Of a DNA stretch of 10,081 nt, positions 1-6,572 are shown piece after piece. Where the stretch lies: assembly GCA_964591605.1 (NCBI GenBank), contig CAZQEN010000293.1:1-10081 (forward strand), given 5' to 3'. The notes under the pieces are model-generated. The model was not told where the DNA came from, searched no databases, and was given only the letters and a program-made list of their open reading frames with translations. This DNA is from CAYLLT01 sp964591605 (GTDB lineage Bacteria > Planctomycetota > Phycisphaerae > UBA1845 > PWPN01). The number at the start of each line of letters is the position of its first letter. Within the stretch, counting starts at the first letter, position 1. The translations under genes were made by a program, and so were the position numbers.

Positions 1-414
<414 letters not shown>

Positions 415-434
415 GGAATCTCCTGAGCGCACTG

Positions 435-450
435 GCCGGACGGATCCGGC
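435..450 (-). promoter_or_regulatory. Short hairpin in the gyrA 5' leader
   Basis: GCCGGA (435-440) and TCCGGC (445-450) form a perfect 6-bp stem with a CGGA loop, about 20 nt upstream of the gyrA start codon on the gyrA sense strand. It could modulate translation, but it may be chance in GC-rich DNA. Confidence 0.25.
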
Positions 451-514
451 GCGGCTGGTCATTTTATAGCCGAATCTGCAGTTCTCGGCCAGTCTGGCGG
501 CGGATTACAACCAC

Positions 515-536
515 TTTATATATAAGCACTTATAAT
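515..536. promoter_or_regulatory. AT-rich promoter-like island with dyad and TATAAT
   Basis: In GC-rich surroundings this 22-bp tract is almost entirely A/T. It contains the palindrome TTATATATAA (516-525), the dyad TATAAG-CA-CTTATA (521-534) and a perfect plus-strand -10 hexamer TATAAT (531-536). No good -35 lies 16-18 bp upstream. On the minus strand the same tract offers TATATA/TATAAA-like -10 sequences that could serve gyrA about 100 nt away. It may act as a divergent promoter or DNA-melting region; orientation is not decided by sequence. Confidence 0.4.
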
Positions 537-970
537 TCTGGGGCATTCGAATATCCTGGTGCGGCCAGGTGAGGTCGGCAGGAACGGTTGCGGCCCATGA
601 TTTTTTGCACATTGTGCTTCACACGATGCCGCCGGCGCGGTAGGATAACCTATGCAAGTCCATTGTCTGTCTTGACGGTTCCGGGACGGGCAGGTCGGGT
701 GCCGCATCGTCCCGGAGGCGGGAGGAGAAGGCAGGGCACGGTTGCTCACGCCTGTTGCGGCTCGCGGGCACGGATGGCGTGTCTGCTGGCGTTTTGTGCC
801 GGTTGTACCGGTGTGGGTCCATTTCAGGCTCGGTTGCCGGCGAGTGCCGGGCCGTTCTCTCGGGTGTTCGCTCCCTTGCAGGAGCGGGTAGAGGAGGAAA
901 GGCTTCCAGCCTGTTCGCATTCACTGCTGAGTGAGTCGTTCGTCACATCTCTTTGTGGAGGAGGATTGGC

Positions 971-1690
971 ATGAACAGAACACTGATGACGTTCGGTGCG
1001 GTTGCCGCGGCTGCGATGCTGTTCGCCGCCCCGTGGGCGTACGCCGCCGTGAACGAGACGTTTACCTACCCGGATGGCCCGCTGGCAGGGCAGGGTTCGT
1101 GGACAGGTACGCCCAGTCCTGCGGTGGCGGTTTTGAGCAACCAGGCCAAGGTGACCGCGACGGTGGGCGCGAATACCGCGACCCTCCCGGTTTCCGAGGG
1201 TCCCATCGGCGGCGTGATCACTGTCACCTTCGACATCACGCCGGGCACGAGCGATGCGGAATTCATCTGGAATCTGCACCTTCAGGATGGTGTGGGCTCA
1301 AGCTATGGCTTCTTCCAGGGGTTCGGCAACTCCATCCGGCCCCGTCGCGTTACCGGAGCGGGCGATGTGATTCTCGACAACAAGACGCTGACCGGCACGA
1401 CGCAGATCAAGGTCGAGATTGACACCGTAGCCACGATCACCCGTTACTATTTCAACGGTGCGCTCTGGACTGGCGGGAGCGGCAACCCCGCCCCCGGTGC
1501 GCTCGACTGGAACGGGGCTTCGGGCACGCTGGGTCGGATTCTGATCGGCAACGAGAACCGCGCCGCGACCGATCCGTCGGTGGCCAACGGCAACAGCGTT
1601 CTGATCGACAACCTCGTGGTGCCTGAACCGGCTGCGGCCGGCCTGTTGGCGTTGGGCGCGTTTCTGCTTCGCGGTCGTCGCCGGGCGTGA
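971..1690 (+). CDS. PEP-CTERM sorting-domain protein with a lectin/LamG-like ectodomain
   Basis: A 239-residue exported protein of unknown specific function. Residues 1-25 are a Sec signal peptide (MNRTL, an Ala/Met/Phe-rich core, likely cleavage after AYA). The ectodomain begins NETFTYPDGPLAG (28-40) and looks like the beta-sandwich concanavalin A/LamG-like extracellular fold (inferred from the strand pattern, including ITRYYFNGALW at 156-166). The C-terminus is a textbook PEP-CTERM signal: VPEP (217-220), a hydrophobic segment (221-233) and RGRRRA (234-239). In known systems exosortase cuts this signal and links the protein to the cell surface or exopolysaccharide. The ATG at 971 is chosen because GGAGGAGG (957-964) lies 6 nt upstream; a TTG further upstream at 953 has no such site. 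It is paralogous to the next two genes. No exosortase is in the window. Confidence 0.85.
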   Translation: MNRTLMTFGAVAAAAMLFAAPWAYAAVNETFTYPDGPLAGQGSWTGTPSPAVAVLSNQAKVTATVGANTATLPVSEGPIGGVITVTFDITPGTSDAEFIWNLHLQDGVGSSYGFFQGFGNSIRPRRVTGAGDVILDNKTLTGTTQIKVEIDTVATITRYYFNGALWTGGSGNPAPGALDWNGASGTLGRILIGNENRAATDPSVANGNSVLIDNLVVPEPAAAGLLALGAFLLRGRRRA

Positions 1691-1750
1691 GCTGGCCGCG
1701 GGCGGTTCACGGATTCAATCGGACCGAAACAAGCGCGAGCAGGCGCGTAG

Positions 1751-1767
1751 GCCTTCCGCGCGAAGGC
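1751..1767. repeat. Small inverted repeat between the two PEP-CTERM genes
   Basis: GCCTTC (1751-1756) and GAAGGC (1762-1767) form a 6-bp stem around a CGCGC loop, about 26 nt upstream of the next start codon. No T-run follows, so it is not a classical terminator. It might stabilise or punctuate a shared transcript. Confidence 0.3.
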
Positions 1768-1793
1768 GGCGGGGTAACTGAGGAGGAAGGAAA

Positions 1794-2522
1794 ATGCGGT
1801 TCAGACATCTCATTTTGCCTGCTGTGATACTGGCAGGCGCGACGGTGCCGGCCGTCCAGGCGGCATTCAGCGAGGACTTCGCCTACCCTGACGGTCAGTT
1901 GACCGCGGTGTCGGGGGGGAACTGGACGACGAACGCCGGGAACGAGTCCGATCGCATTCAGGTGTTGAGCGGCGTCGGGCAGATCCTGTCCAGGACGACG
2001 AGCAGCGTCACCCCCAACAATGACGCGGTCCGCACGATCGGCGTCACGGCGTCGCCGGCCGGCCTGATCCAGATCGACCTGGAGGTGCTCGGTGGGCTGG
2101 ATGGCGGGAACCACTGGAGCATCGAGTTCCAGTCCAACCTGAATAACAACATTGCCCGCTGGTACGGATCGGAAACCACGGCGATGCCTCGCATCACCGG
2201 GAAAACGGTTGCCACTGGCTGGGGAAGCAACATTTCGCTGAGCGACACGAACTGGGTGAAGCTGCGGGCGGTCATCGACATCAACGCGAATACGACCAGC
2301 TTCTATCAGGACACGGGCAGCGGGATGACGTTCAATGTCGCAATTCCCCACGACAATGTCGGTGACGACAGCGTGAGCTATGTGCTCCTGCGGTCGAACG
2401 CGACGCACGACCCGGCGCACATCCTCAGCATCGACAACATGTCGGTGGTTCCCGAGCCGGCGGCGCTCGTGCTGCTGAGTCTCGGGGCCCTCGGGCTGAG
2501 GGGTCGGCGCCGAACAGCCTGA
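1794..2522 (+). CDS. PEP-CTERM sorting-domain protein, paralogue of the preceding gene
   Basis: A 242-residue exported protein. A signal peptide covers residues 1-23 (MRFRHLILPAVILAG, cleavage probably after VQA). The mature part starts AFSEDFAYPDGQLTA, with the same F-x-Y-P-D-G opening as its neighbours, a Trp soon after (GGNW) and a second-half strand SFYQDTG that matches YYFNGAL of the first gene. The end of the domain, ILSIDNMSVVPEP, parallels VLIDNLVVPEP. The PEP-CTERM signal comprises VPEP (219-222), a hydrophobic run and RGRRRTA (236-242). GAGGAGGAAGG ending at 1790 precedes the ATG by 3-8 nt. It lies 103 bp after the first PEP-CTERM gene with no terminator between, so co-transcription is plausible. 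The function beyond surface anchoring is unknown. Confidence 0.85.
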   Translation: MRFRHLILPAVILAGATVPAVQAAFSEDFAYPDGQLTAVSGGNWTTNAGNESDRIQVLSGVGQILSRTTSSVTPNNDAVRTIGVTASPAGLIQIDLEVLGGLDGGNHWSIEFQSNLNNNIARWYGSETTAMPRITGKTVATGWGSNISLSDTNWVKLRAVIDINANTTSFYQDTGSGMTFNVAIPHDNVGDDSVSYVLLRSNATHDPAHILSIDNMSVVPEPAALVLLSLGALGLRGRRRTA

Positions 2523-2630
2523 TGCCCGGTCAGGCGGCGGGGGGCTGAGCGAGCGGAGTCCGTCGGGGCGGCATGATCTGCCTCGGCGTTTGCGGTCTGA
2601 AATCGAGTTATCGAGAAGGGTGAACCGCTT

Positions 2631-2671
2631 GAGCCGGCCGACAGTTCGGCCGCGCTCAGGCGGCTCGCCTG
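2631..2671 (+). promoter_or_regulatory. Two consecutive hairpins in the leader of the dockerin-type gene
   Basis: First hairpin: GAGC plus CGGCCGA (2631-2641), loop CAGT, then TCGGCCG and GCTC with one bulged C (2646-2657), giving 11 bp. Second hairpin: CAGGCG (2657-2662), loop GCT, CGCCTG (2666-2671), 6 bp perfect. They end 17 nt before the GGAGG Shine-Dalgarno (2689-2693). There is no T-run. They could be a leader structure or an mRNA stabiliser; no known riboswitch is recognised. Confidence 0.4.
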
Positions 2672-2698
2672 GTTATTCGTTCTGGCCTGGAGGTCATC

Positions 2699-4375
2699 AT
2701 GTCAGCATCAACGAGAGCGATCGGCACATCCATCACCGGAATCGCCCTGGCGGTGGGATGGTTGTCTACCGCGGCTTTCGCGCAGATCTGCGCGACGGAG
2801 CAGTTCAATTATCCGGACGGTCCGATCAACCTGAACGGGGGATGGACAGTTGGCACCGTCGTTCGGGATGGGACTCACCCGCCGGCGAACACGGATGACA
2901 TCGCAATTCTGGGCTCTGCCGTGCAGATCAAGGCCGGCAACCCGCAGACAGACAACATCGTTCAGGCATACCTTCCGGTGAACTGCCAGCCCTGTGAGGA
3001 CGGCATCATCACGGTCACTTTCAAAGTCAAGGGAGATCCCGGTGGGGACAACAGCACGCTGTGGGGTATTTACTTCGACGACCCCAACGGTGTGAACCTG
3101 GCCCGGTTTTATACTGGCTGCAACTCTGTAAGGGGTCGTACCGGCGGGTTGAGCGCGGGCTTCATCACCGTCCAGATGAACCTGACCGGCGCTCCCACGT
3201 TCGACGAGTGCAAGGCCGTCATTGACACCAAGAACAATATCACGACCTACTACCTGAATGGCGCGCTGATGGGGGTCAGCCCGCCGACTTTTGTCAACCC
3301 GCTCAGCACAGGTGTGGACGCCGCGAATAACCAGAATCCGCTCCCGGTCATTGGACGCATCATGTTGGAGCGGCAGGCGACAATGGCGGCCACAGGCGTC
3401 CTCACCATCGACGACATTCAGATCACCTCGTGCCCCGGCACCTGCTCGGCGAAGGTCACGCCCACCGCGGCACAGACGGCCTATGCCCAGTCCGGCGGCG
3501 GCACGGCGACGCCGGCGACCGCTGTTCTCACGATCGCCAACGATAATGTCGACTCGATCACCTACACCGTCGCAAAGACACTCTCTGACGGTGTCACCCC
3601 GGACACGGCCGGCTGGTACTCACTGGATAAGTCCGGCGGATCGGTTGCCGCGAGTGCGACCGACGACGTGACGGTGACATTCGACACCACCGGTCTCTCA
3701 CCGGGGGCCTACGTAGGTTACGTCACCTTCGATGATGGTTGCACGCCGGCCCGCAAGTACACGCGCAGCGTCAAGCTGTTTGTGGATAGCTGCCTGACGG
3801 ATGAATTCGGCTATCCCGATGGCCGGCTGGGGGCGTCGCCCGGCTGGAGAGGACCGGCGATTTCCACACAGGCGGTGTATCCCGCCAGAGTCGAGAGCGG
3901 CGCGCTCAGAATTGTCGGCGATCCNNNNNNNNNNNNNNNNNNNNNNNNNNNNNNNNNNNNNNNNNNNNNNNNNNNNNNNNNNNNNNNNNNNNNNNNNNNN
4001 NNNNNNNNNNNNNNNNNNNNNNNNGTCGAGATCACACGCGTGCACAATCCGGGTGCCGCGGGGGCGTTTGTCCTGCTCGACGATCTCTCGGTCAGCCGCT
4101 GCACGGAGCAGTGCAACGATCCGGTGTTTGACGTGCGCGACACGACGAACGCCGTGGCTCAGGACGGCCTGGTGACGGTCCACGATTTCAACGTGTTCCA
4201 GAACCAGTGCGCGACCGGGGCGACGCCGGGGGCGGGCGTGTTCGACGCGCTGCCGTTTGAGTGCCGGTGCATGGATGTCGACGGCGATCAGGCGGTGGAC
4301 ATCAACGACTTCGGCCGGTTCCAGCGGTGCTACACGGGGCTGGCCGGAACGGTTGATCCGAGCTGCGACGACTGA
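2699..4375 (+). CDS. Exported two-domain lectin/LamG-like protein with C-terminal dockerin-like EF-hand module (interrupted by an assembly gap)
   Basis: About 558 residues as assembled, including 34 unknown. Order: signal peptide (1-28, cleavage after AFA); first LamG-like domain (about 31-245, from CATEQFNYPDG to IDDIQITSC); an Ig/BACON-like segment (about 250-364, with WYSLDKSGGSVAASA and LSPGAYVGYVTF); a second copy of the first domain (from CLTDEFGYPDG at 365 to LLDDLSVSRC at 468) cut by the N-run; and a dockerin-like module (about 473-546) ending DVDGDQAVDINDF, a good EF-hand loop (D526, D528, D530, D534, D537) preceded by a degenerate copy (D489, D496). It is Cys-rich, unlike its PEP-CTERM paralogues, which suggests disulfides outside the cytoplasm. 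GGAGG (2689-2693) sits 5 nt before the ATG. Planctomycetes often carry such dockerin-like tails on exported proteins without cellulosomes. Ligand unknown. Confidence 0.8.
   Translation: MSASTRAIGTSITGIALAVGWLSTAAFAQICATEQFNYPDGPINLNGGWTVGTVVRDGTHPPANTDDIAILGSAVQIKAGNPQTDNIVQAYLPVNCQPCEDGIITVTFKVKGDPGGDNSTLWGIYFDDPNGVNLARFYTGCNSVRGRTGGLSAGFITVQMNLTGAPTFDECKAVIDTKNNITTYYLNGALMGVSPPTFVNPLSTGVDAANNQNPLPVIGRIMLERQATMAATGVLTIDDIQITSCPGTCSAKVTPTAAQTAYAQSGGGTATPATAVLTIANDNVDSITYTVAKTLSDGVTPDTAGWYSLDKSGGSVAASATDDVTVTFDTTGLSPGAYVGYVTFDDGCTPARKYTRSVKLFVDSCLTDEFGYPDGRLGASPGWRGPAISTQAVYPARVESGALRIVGDXXXXXXXXXXXXXXXXXXXXXXXXXXXXXXXXXXVEITRVHNPGAAGAFVLLDDLSVSRCTEQCNDPVFDVRDTTNAVAQDGLVTVHDFNVFQNQCATGATPGAGVFDALPFECRCMDVDGDQAVDINDFGRFQRCYTGLAGTVDPSCDD
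3925..4024. other. Assembly gap (100 Ns)
   Basis: The run of N is exactly 100, a conventional placeholder for a gap of unknown size. The reading frame happens to continue across it, which is expected one time in three. The homologous first domain of the same protein implies that more sequence is missing than 100 bp. Confidence 0.98.
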
Positions 4376-4417
4376 GTCGCCGGCCGGTCCAACGCCTCTG
4401 TGAGACCCAGCAGGGGC

Positions 4418-4469
4418 AGGGGAGGTCGCAGGGCACGAGGTTTTCCCCGGCTCTGCGATCTCCCCTTTT
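4418..4469 (+). terminator. Rho-independent terminator after the exported-protein cluster
   Basis: The left arm (4418-4434, starting AGGGGAGGTCGCAGGG) pairs with the right arm (4450-4466, GCTCTGCGATCTCCCC plus T) as a 17-bp stem with two G-U pairs and a 15-nt loop. TTTT follows at 4466-4469. It begins 43 nt after the stop codon at 4375, as expected for the end of the preceding gene. Confidence 0.8.
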
Positions 4470-4553
4470 GTCTGGGCGGCCCCCGTCGTGACGTGCAGAC
4501 GGCCCGGGTGTGGCCCCCTTGTGCCCTCCCCGCAGGGAGTGCCGGCCTCGCGT

Positions 4554-4588
4554 TTGCGATGCCCCGGACTTTCTCGCTAGAATACAAT
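4554..4588 (+). promoter_or_regulatory. Predicted sigma-70-type promoter of the pseudo-receiver/desulfhydrase pair
   Basis: TTGCGA (4554-4559) is followed after 18 nt by TAGAAT (4578-4583), overlapping a second -10-like hexamer TACAAT (4583-4588). It lies downstream of the terminator and about 250 nt before the next start codon. The same TACAAT hexamer recurs upstream of the CopZ-like gene. This is a prediction from hexamer match only. Confidence 0.5.
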
Positions 4589-4840
4589 TCGATCGCTGAT
4601 GGGCGGTGCCGACCTGTCGGGTCGAAGCGTCGACGCTGCAGGATTCCGCGTCGACGGCAGGGGGTTTGTGCGGGGGAGGTCCGTTTCAGGATCTGCAACG
4701 ATGCGGGGTGCTCCACCACCACGAGCGCCTGAGATGGGACCGTCAGCAGCACGCTTCATCAGGGCCGCGCCGGCAAAGGTTTCCGGTTCGGCGCCGCCTG
4801 TGTCTCTCCCCCGGATAACGAAGTGGTTGGAGGATTGATT
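4589..4840 (+). other. Long 5' leader upstream of the pseudo-receiver gene, with paired palindromes and a possible leader ORF
   Basis: About 250 nt separate the predicted promoter from the GTG start at 4841. It contains two copies of the palindrome CGTCGACG (4628-4635 and 4649-4656), exactly 21 bp apart, the first extendable to GCGTCGACGC (4627-4636). It also holds an ATG-initiated open frame of 79 codons (4599-4838), Gly/Arg/Pro-rich, with no Shine-Dalgarno, ending 2 nt before the GTG. I do not call that frame as a gene. No known riboswitch is recognised. Confidence 0.4.
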
Positions 4841-5497
4841 GTGGCCAAGGTGCTGGTCATTCATCACGACAAGGCATCACGAACGCAGTTGGAGACGGCC
4901 GCTCGACATCGCCACCATGTGGAAGGGGCACGGGATCTGGTGACGGGCGTCCAGCACATGGTCCGCTCGCGGCCGGAGGTTGTGGTCGTCGGGCACGACC
5001 GGGAGAAGCAGGAAGGCCTGCGGCTCATGAAGTACATGCGCGACAATGTCCTGAAGATCCCGGTGGTGGTGGTGTTCTCGCGGGGGGCCGGGGCCGATCA
5101 GCAGGTGCTGGTCAAGCTCGGAGCGAAAGGGTTTCTCGAGTACCCCGTGGACCCCGAACGGCTGGAGTCGGCGATCCAGCACGCGGTCCGGGCCCGGGCG
5201 GCCCAGGACGCGGCGCCGCCGCCGATCACGCAGGAGGAAGCCCGGGGCAACCTCTCGGCGATGGAAACGCAGCTCAACAAGAAGATGAAATGCTTCGCCG
5301 GCCGTAACCAGGTCTACATCCAGTCGATGATCCTGGGCGGGCGCACGAGTCAGCCGCGGGTGGCCCTCAAGTGCAGCCTCCGGGCCGAGTACGGGCTGAA
5401 CAAGGATGTGTACTACGAGTGGATCCGCGACGTCTGCTGCGGCGACCCGACCCGCTGCGAGGCCTACCAGCAGTTCATGGAGAACCGGGACCTGTGA
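4841..5497 (+). CDS. Pseudo-receiver (degenerate response-regulator) protein with unrecognised Cys-rich C-terminal domain
   Basis: A 218-residue cytoplasmic protein. Residues 2-120 follow the CheY-like receiver pattern: AKVLVIHHD, PEVVVVGHD (45-53), EGLRLMKYMRD, IPVVVVFS (73-80), GAKGFLEYP (94-102). Every usual catalytic residue is replaced: the acidic pair by H8-H9, the phospho-acceptor Asp by G51, the Thr by F79 and the Lys by Y101, so phosphorylation is not expected. A Pro/Gln-rich linker (about 122-135) leads to a C-terminal domain (150-218) with C151, C178, C199, C200 and C206 that I do not recognise; the spacing would fit a metal site, Fe-S cluster or thiol switch. The GTG at 4841 is chosen because GGAGGA (4829-4834) lies 6 nt upstream. 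Its TGA overlaps the GTG of the next gene by 4 nt, so the two are translationally coupled. Confidence 0.75.
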   Translation: MAKVLVIHHDKASRTQLETAARHRHHVEGARDLVTGVQHMVRSRPEVVVVGHDREKQEGLRLMKYMRDNVLKIPVVVVFSRGAGADQQVLVKLGAKGFLEYPVDPERLESAIQHAVRARAAQDAAPPPITQEEARGNLSAMETQLNKKMKCFAGRNQVYIQSMILGGRTSQPRVALKCSLRAEYGLNKDVYYEWIRDVCCGDPTRCEAYQQFMENRDL

Positions 5498-6501
5498 GCC
5501 TCTCGATGCACCGCAGTGAGCCCCCCCGGATCGAACTGGCCCGATTGCCCACGCCGATCGTGGAGATGCCGCGTCTGGCCCGGCACCTGGGCGTGCCGCG
5601 GTTGCTGGTCAAGCGTGACGACCTGACCGGGCTCGAGGTGAGCGGGAACAAGGTGCGCAAGCTCGAGTACGTCCTGGCGGACGCGCAGAAGAACGGCGCG
5701 GCGACGCTGGTGACGCACGGGGGCTTTCAGTCGAACCACTGCCGGGCCACCGCGGCGATCGGCGCCCGCCTGGGCCTGGGCGTCCGGCTGATCCTTCGAT
5801 CACCTGAGCCACCGCCGGCCCTGGATGGGAACCTCTTCCTGGACCAGCTTTTCGGTGCCCAGGTCCAACTGGTGTCGGCTCAGGAATACAACACCCGCAA
5901 GCAGGCCCTGATCGATGCGGCGATGGATGGCGAGCATACCGCCGGGCGACGGCCGTACTTCTTTCCCGTCGGGGCGTCCATTCCGCTGGGGTGCTGGGGG
6001 TACATCCGCTGCATTGGAGAGCTCGTCGAACAGCTTGGCCGGGACACGCCGGTGGACCTCTACTGTGCGACGAGCTCCGGCGGGACGCAGGTGGGGTTGA
6101 TGCTCGGGAGGGCGCTGCTTGGATGCCGTGATTGGCGGATCGTGGGCGTCCCGGTCAGCGACAGCGTGGCATTCTTTCAGCAGGACCTGCGGCGGTTGGA
6201 ACGCCAGACAGTGGCCGAATACGGTCTGGAACTGGACGAATCGCAGACACCCATCGAGTTGATCGACGGCTTCATCGGTGAGGGCTACGCCATCCCTTAT
6301 CCGGCGGAGATCGAGACCATCCGGCTGGTCGCCCGGCTGGAAGGGATCCTCCTCGACCCGACGTACACGGGTAAGGCGATGACGGGTGTGCTGGAGACGG
6401 TGAGATGCGGCCGCGGCCGCAGGGGGGCCGTGCCTGTCTTTCTGCACACCGGCGGGGCATTCGGGCTGATGGCCCGCCGGGATCTGTTCGCGACGCCGTG
6501 A
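5494..6501 (+). CDS. dcyD: D-cysteine desulfhydrase / ACC deaminase family PLP enzyme
   Basis: A 335-residue fold-type II PLP enzyme. D-cysteine desulfhydrase converts D-cysteine to pyruvate, ammonia and H2S. Seen: VKRDDLTGLEVSGNKVRKLE (39-58) with PLP lysine K53; HGGFQSNHCRATAA (75-88) with the SNH motif; the phosphate-binding loop SSGGTQVGL (194-202); LLDPTYTGKA (286-295) and LHTGG (317-321). In ACC deaminase the two specificity positions are Glu (E295 in Pseudomonas) and Leu (L322); here they read Thr (T292) and Thr (T319), which is the desulfhydrase pattern. The GTG at 5494, within GTGA overlapping the upstream stop, is preferred to the ATG at 5506, with GGAG (5479-5482) 11 nt upstream. 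Length is normal for the family. It is 71 bp upstream of the CopZ-like gene. Activity on other D-amino acids cannot be excluded. Confidence 0.85.
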   Translation: MSLSMHRSEPPRIELARLPTPIVEMPRLARHLGVPRLLVKRDDLTGLEVSGNKVRKLEYVLADAQKNGAATLVTHGGFQSNHCRATAAIGARLGLGVRLILRSPEPPPALDGNLFLDQLFGAQVQLVSAQEYNTRKQALIDAAMDGEHTAGRRPYFFPVGASIPLGCWGYIRCIGELVEQLGRDTPVDLYCATSSGGTQVGLMLGRALLGCRDWRIVGVPVSDSVAFFQQDLRRLERQTVAEYGLELDESQTPIELIDGFIGEGYAIPYPAEIETIRLVARLEGILLDPTYTGKAMTGVLETVRCGRGRRGAVPVFLHTGGAFGLMARRDLFATP

Positions 6502-6510
6502 GGACGCCCA

Positions 6511-6543
6511 AGCCGCCAGAGACGCGGCTGTGAGCGCTACAAT
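6511..6543 (+). promoter_or_regulatory. Dyad plus -10 box upstream of the copper genes
   Basis: AGCCGC (6511-6516) and GCGGCT (6524-6529) form a perfect 6-bp dyad with a 7-nt spacer, followed by the -10-like TACAAT (6538-6543), 29 nt before the CopZ-like ATG. No consensus -35 is present at 16-19 bp, which is compatible with an activator-dependent or MerR/CueR-type promoter, but no regulator gene is in the window. The dyad could instead be a weak hairpin ending the upstream transcript; it has no T-run. Confidence 0.4.
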
Positions 6544-6572
6544 AGCGATGCCGGACCGGCGGAGGTGCTGCG

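Larger units (their letters stand above)
415..970. other. Gene-free divergent intergenic region between gyrA and the first PEP-CTERM gene
   Basis: No convincing gene is seen in these 556 bp. The open frames here lack family motifs and Shine-Dalgarno sites. The region must hold the promoters of both divergent genes. Contents seen: the gyrA Shine-Dalgarno (420-424), a 6-bp hairpin GCCGGA/TCCGGC (435-450), an AT-rich island (515-536), a CCGGT/ACCGG hairpin with a 3-nt loop (799-811), an AGGCT/AGCCT hairpin with a TCC loop (900-912) just after a GAGGAGGAAA stretch that has no start codon behind it, and the Shine-Dalgarno of the next gene (957-964). Confidence 0.6.

Noticed and set aside
672..677. 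TTGACG as a -35 box
   Set aside because: No acceptable -10 hexamer is found 16-19 bp downstream.
720..800. Sigma-54 (-24/-12) promoter upstream of the first PEP-CTERM gene
   Set aside because: Candidates near GGCACG and TGGCG do not have the required GG-N10-GC spacing.
588..974. Possible small genes on either strand in the gyrA-PEP-CTERM spacer
   Set aside because: They have no Shine-Dalgarno, overlap each other on both strands, have Arg-rich low-information composition, and one runs into the next gene's Shine-Dalgarno.
1707..2420. Minus-strand open frame of about 237 codons opposite the second PEP-CTERM gene
   Set aside because: The plus-strand gene has a signal peptide, PEP-CTERM tail and Shine-Dalgarno; the antisense frame has no features.
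5371..5493. Upstream extension of the desulfhydrase start
   Set aside because: It would overlap the conserved Cys-rich end of the preceding gene; family alignment begins near RIELARLPTPIVEMPRL, downstream of the GTG at 5494.
5800..6447. Minus-strand open frame opposite the desulfhydrase gene
   Set aside because: It overlaps fully with a conserved PLP enzyme and shows no motif.
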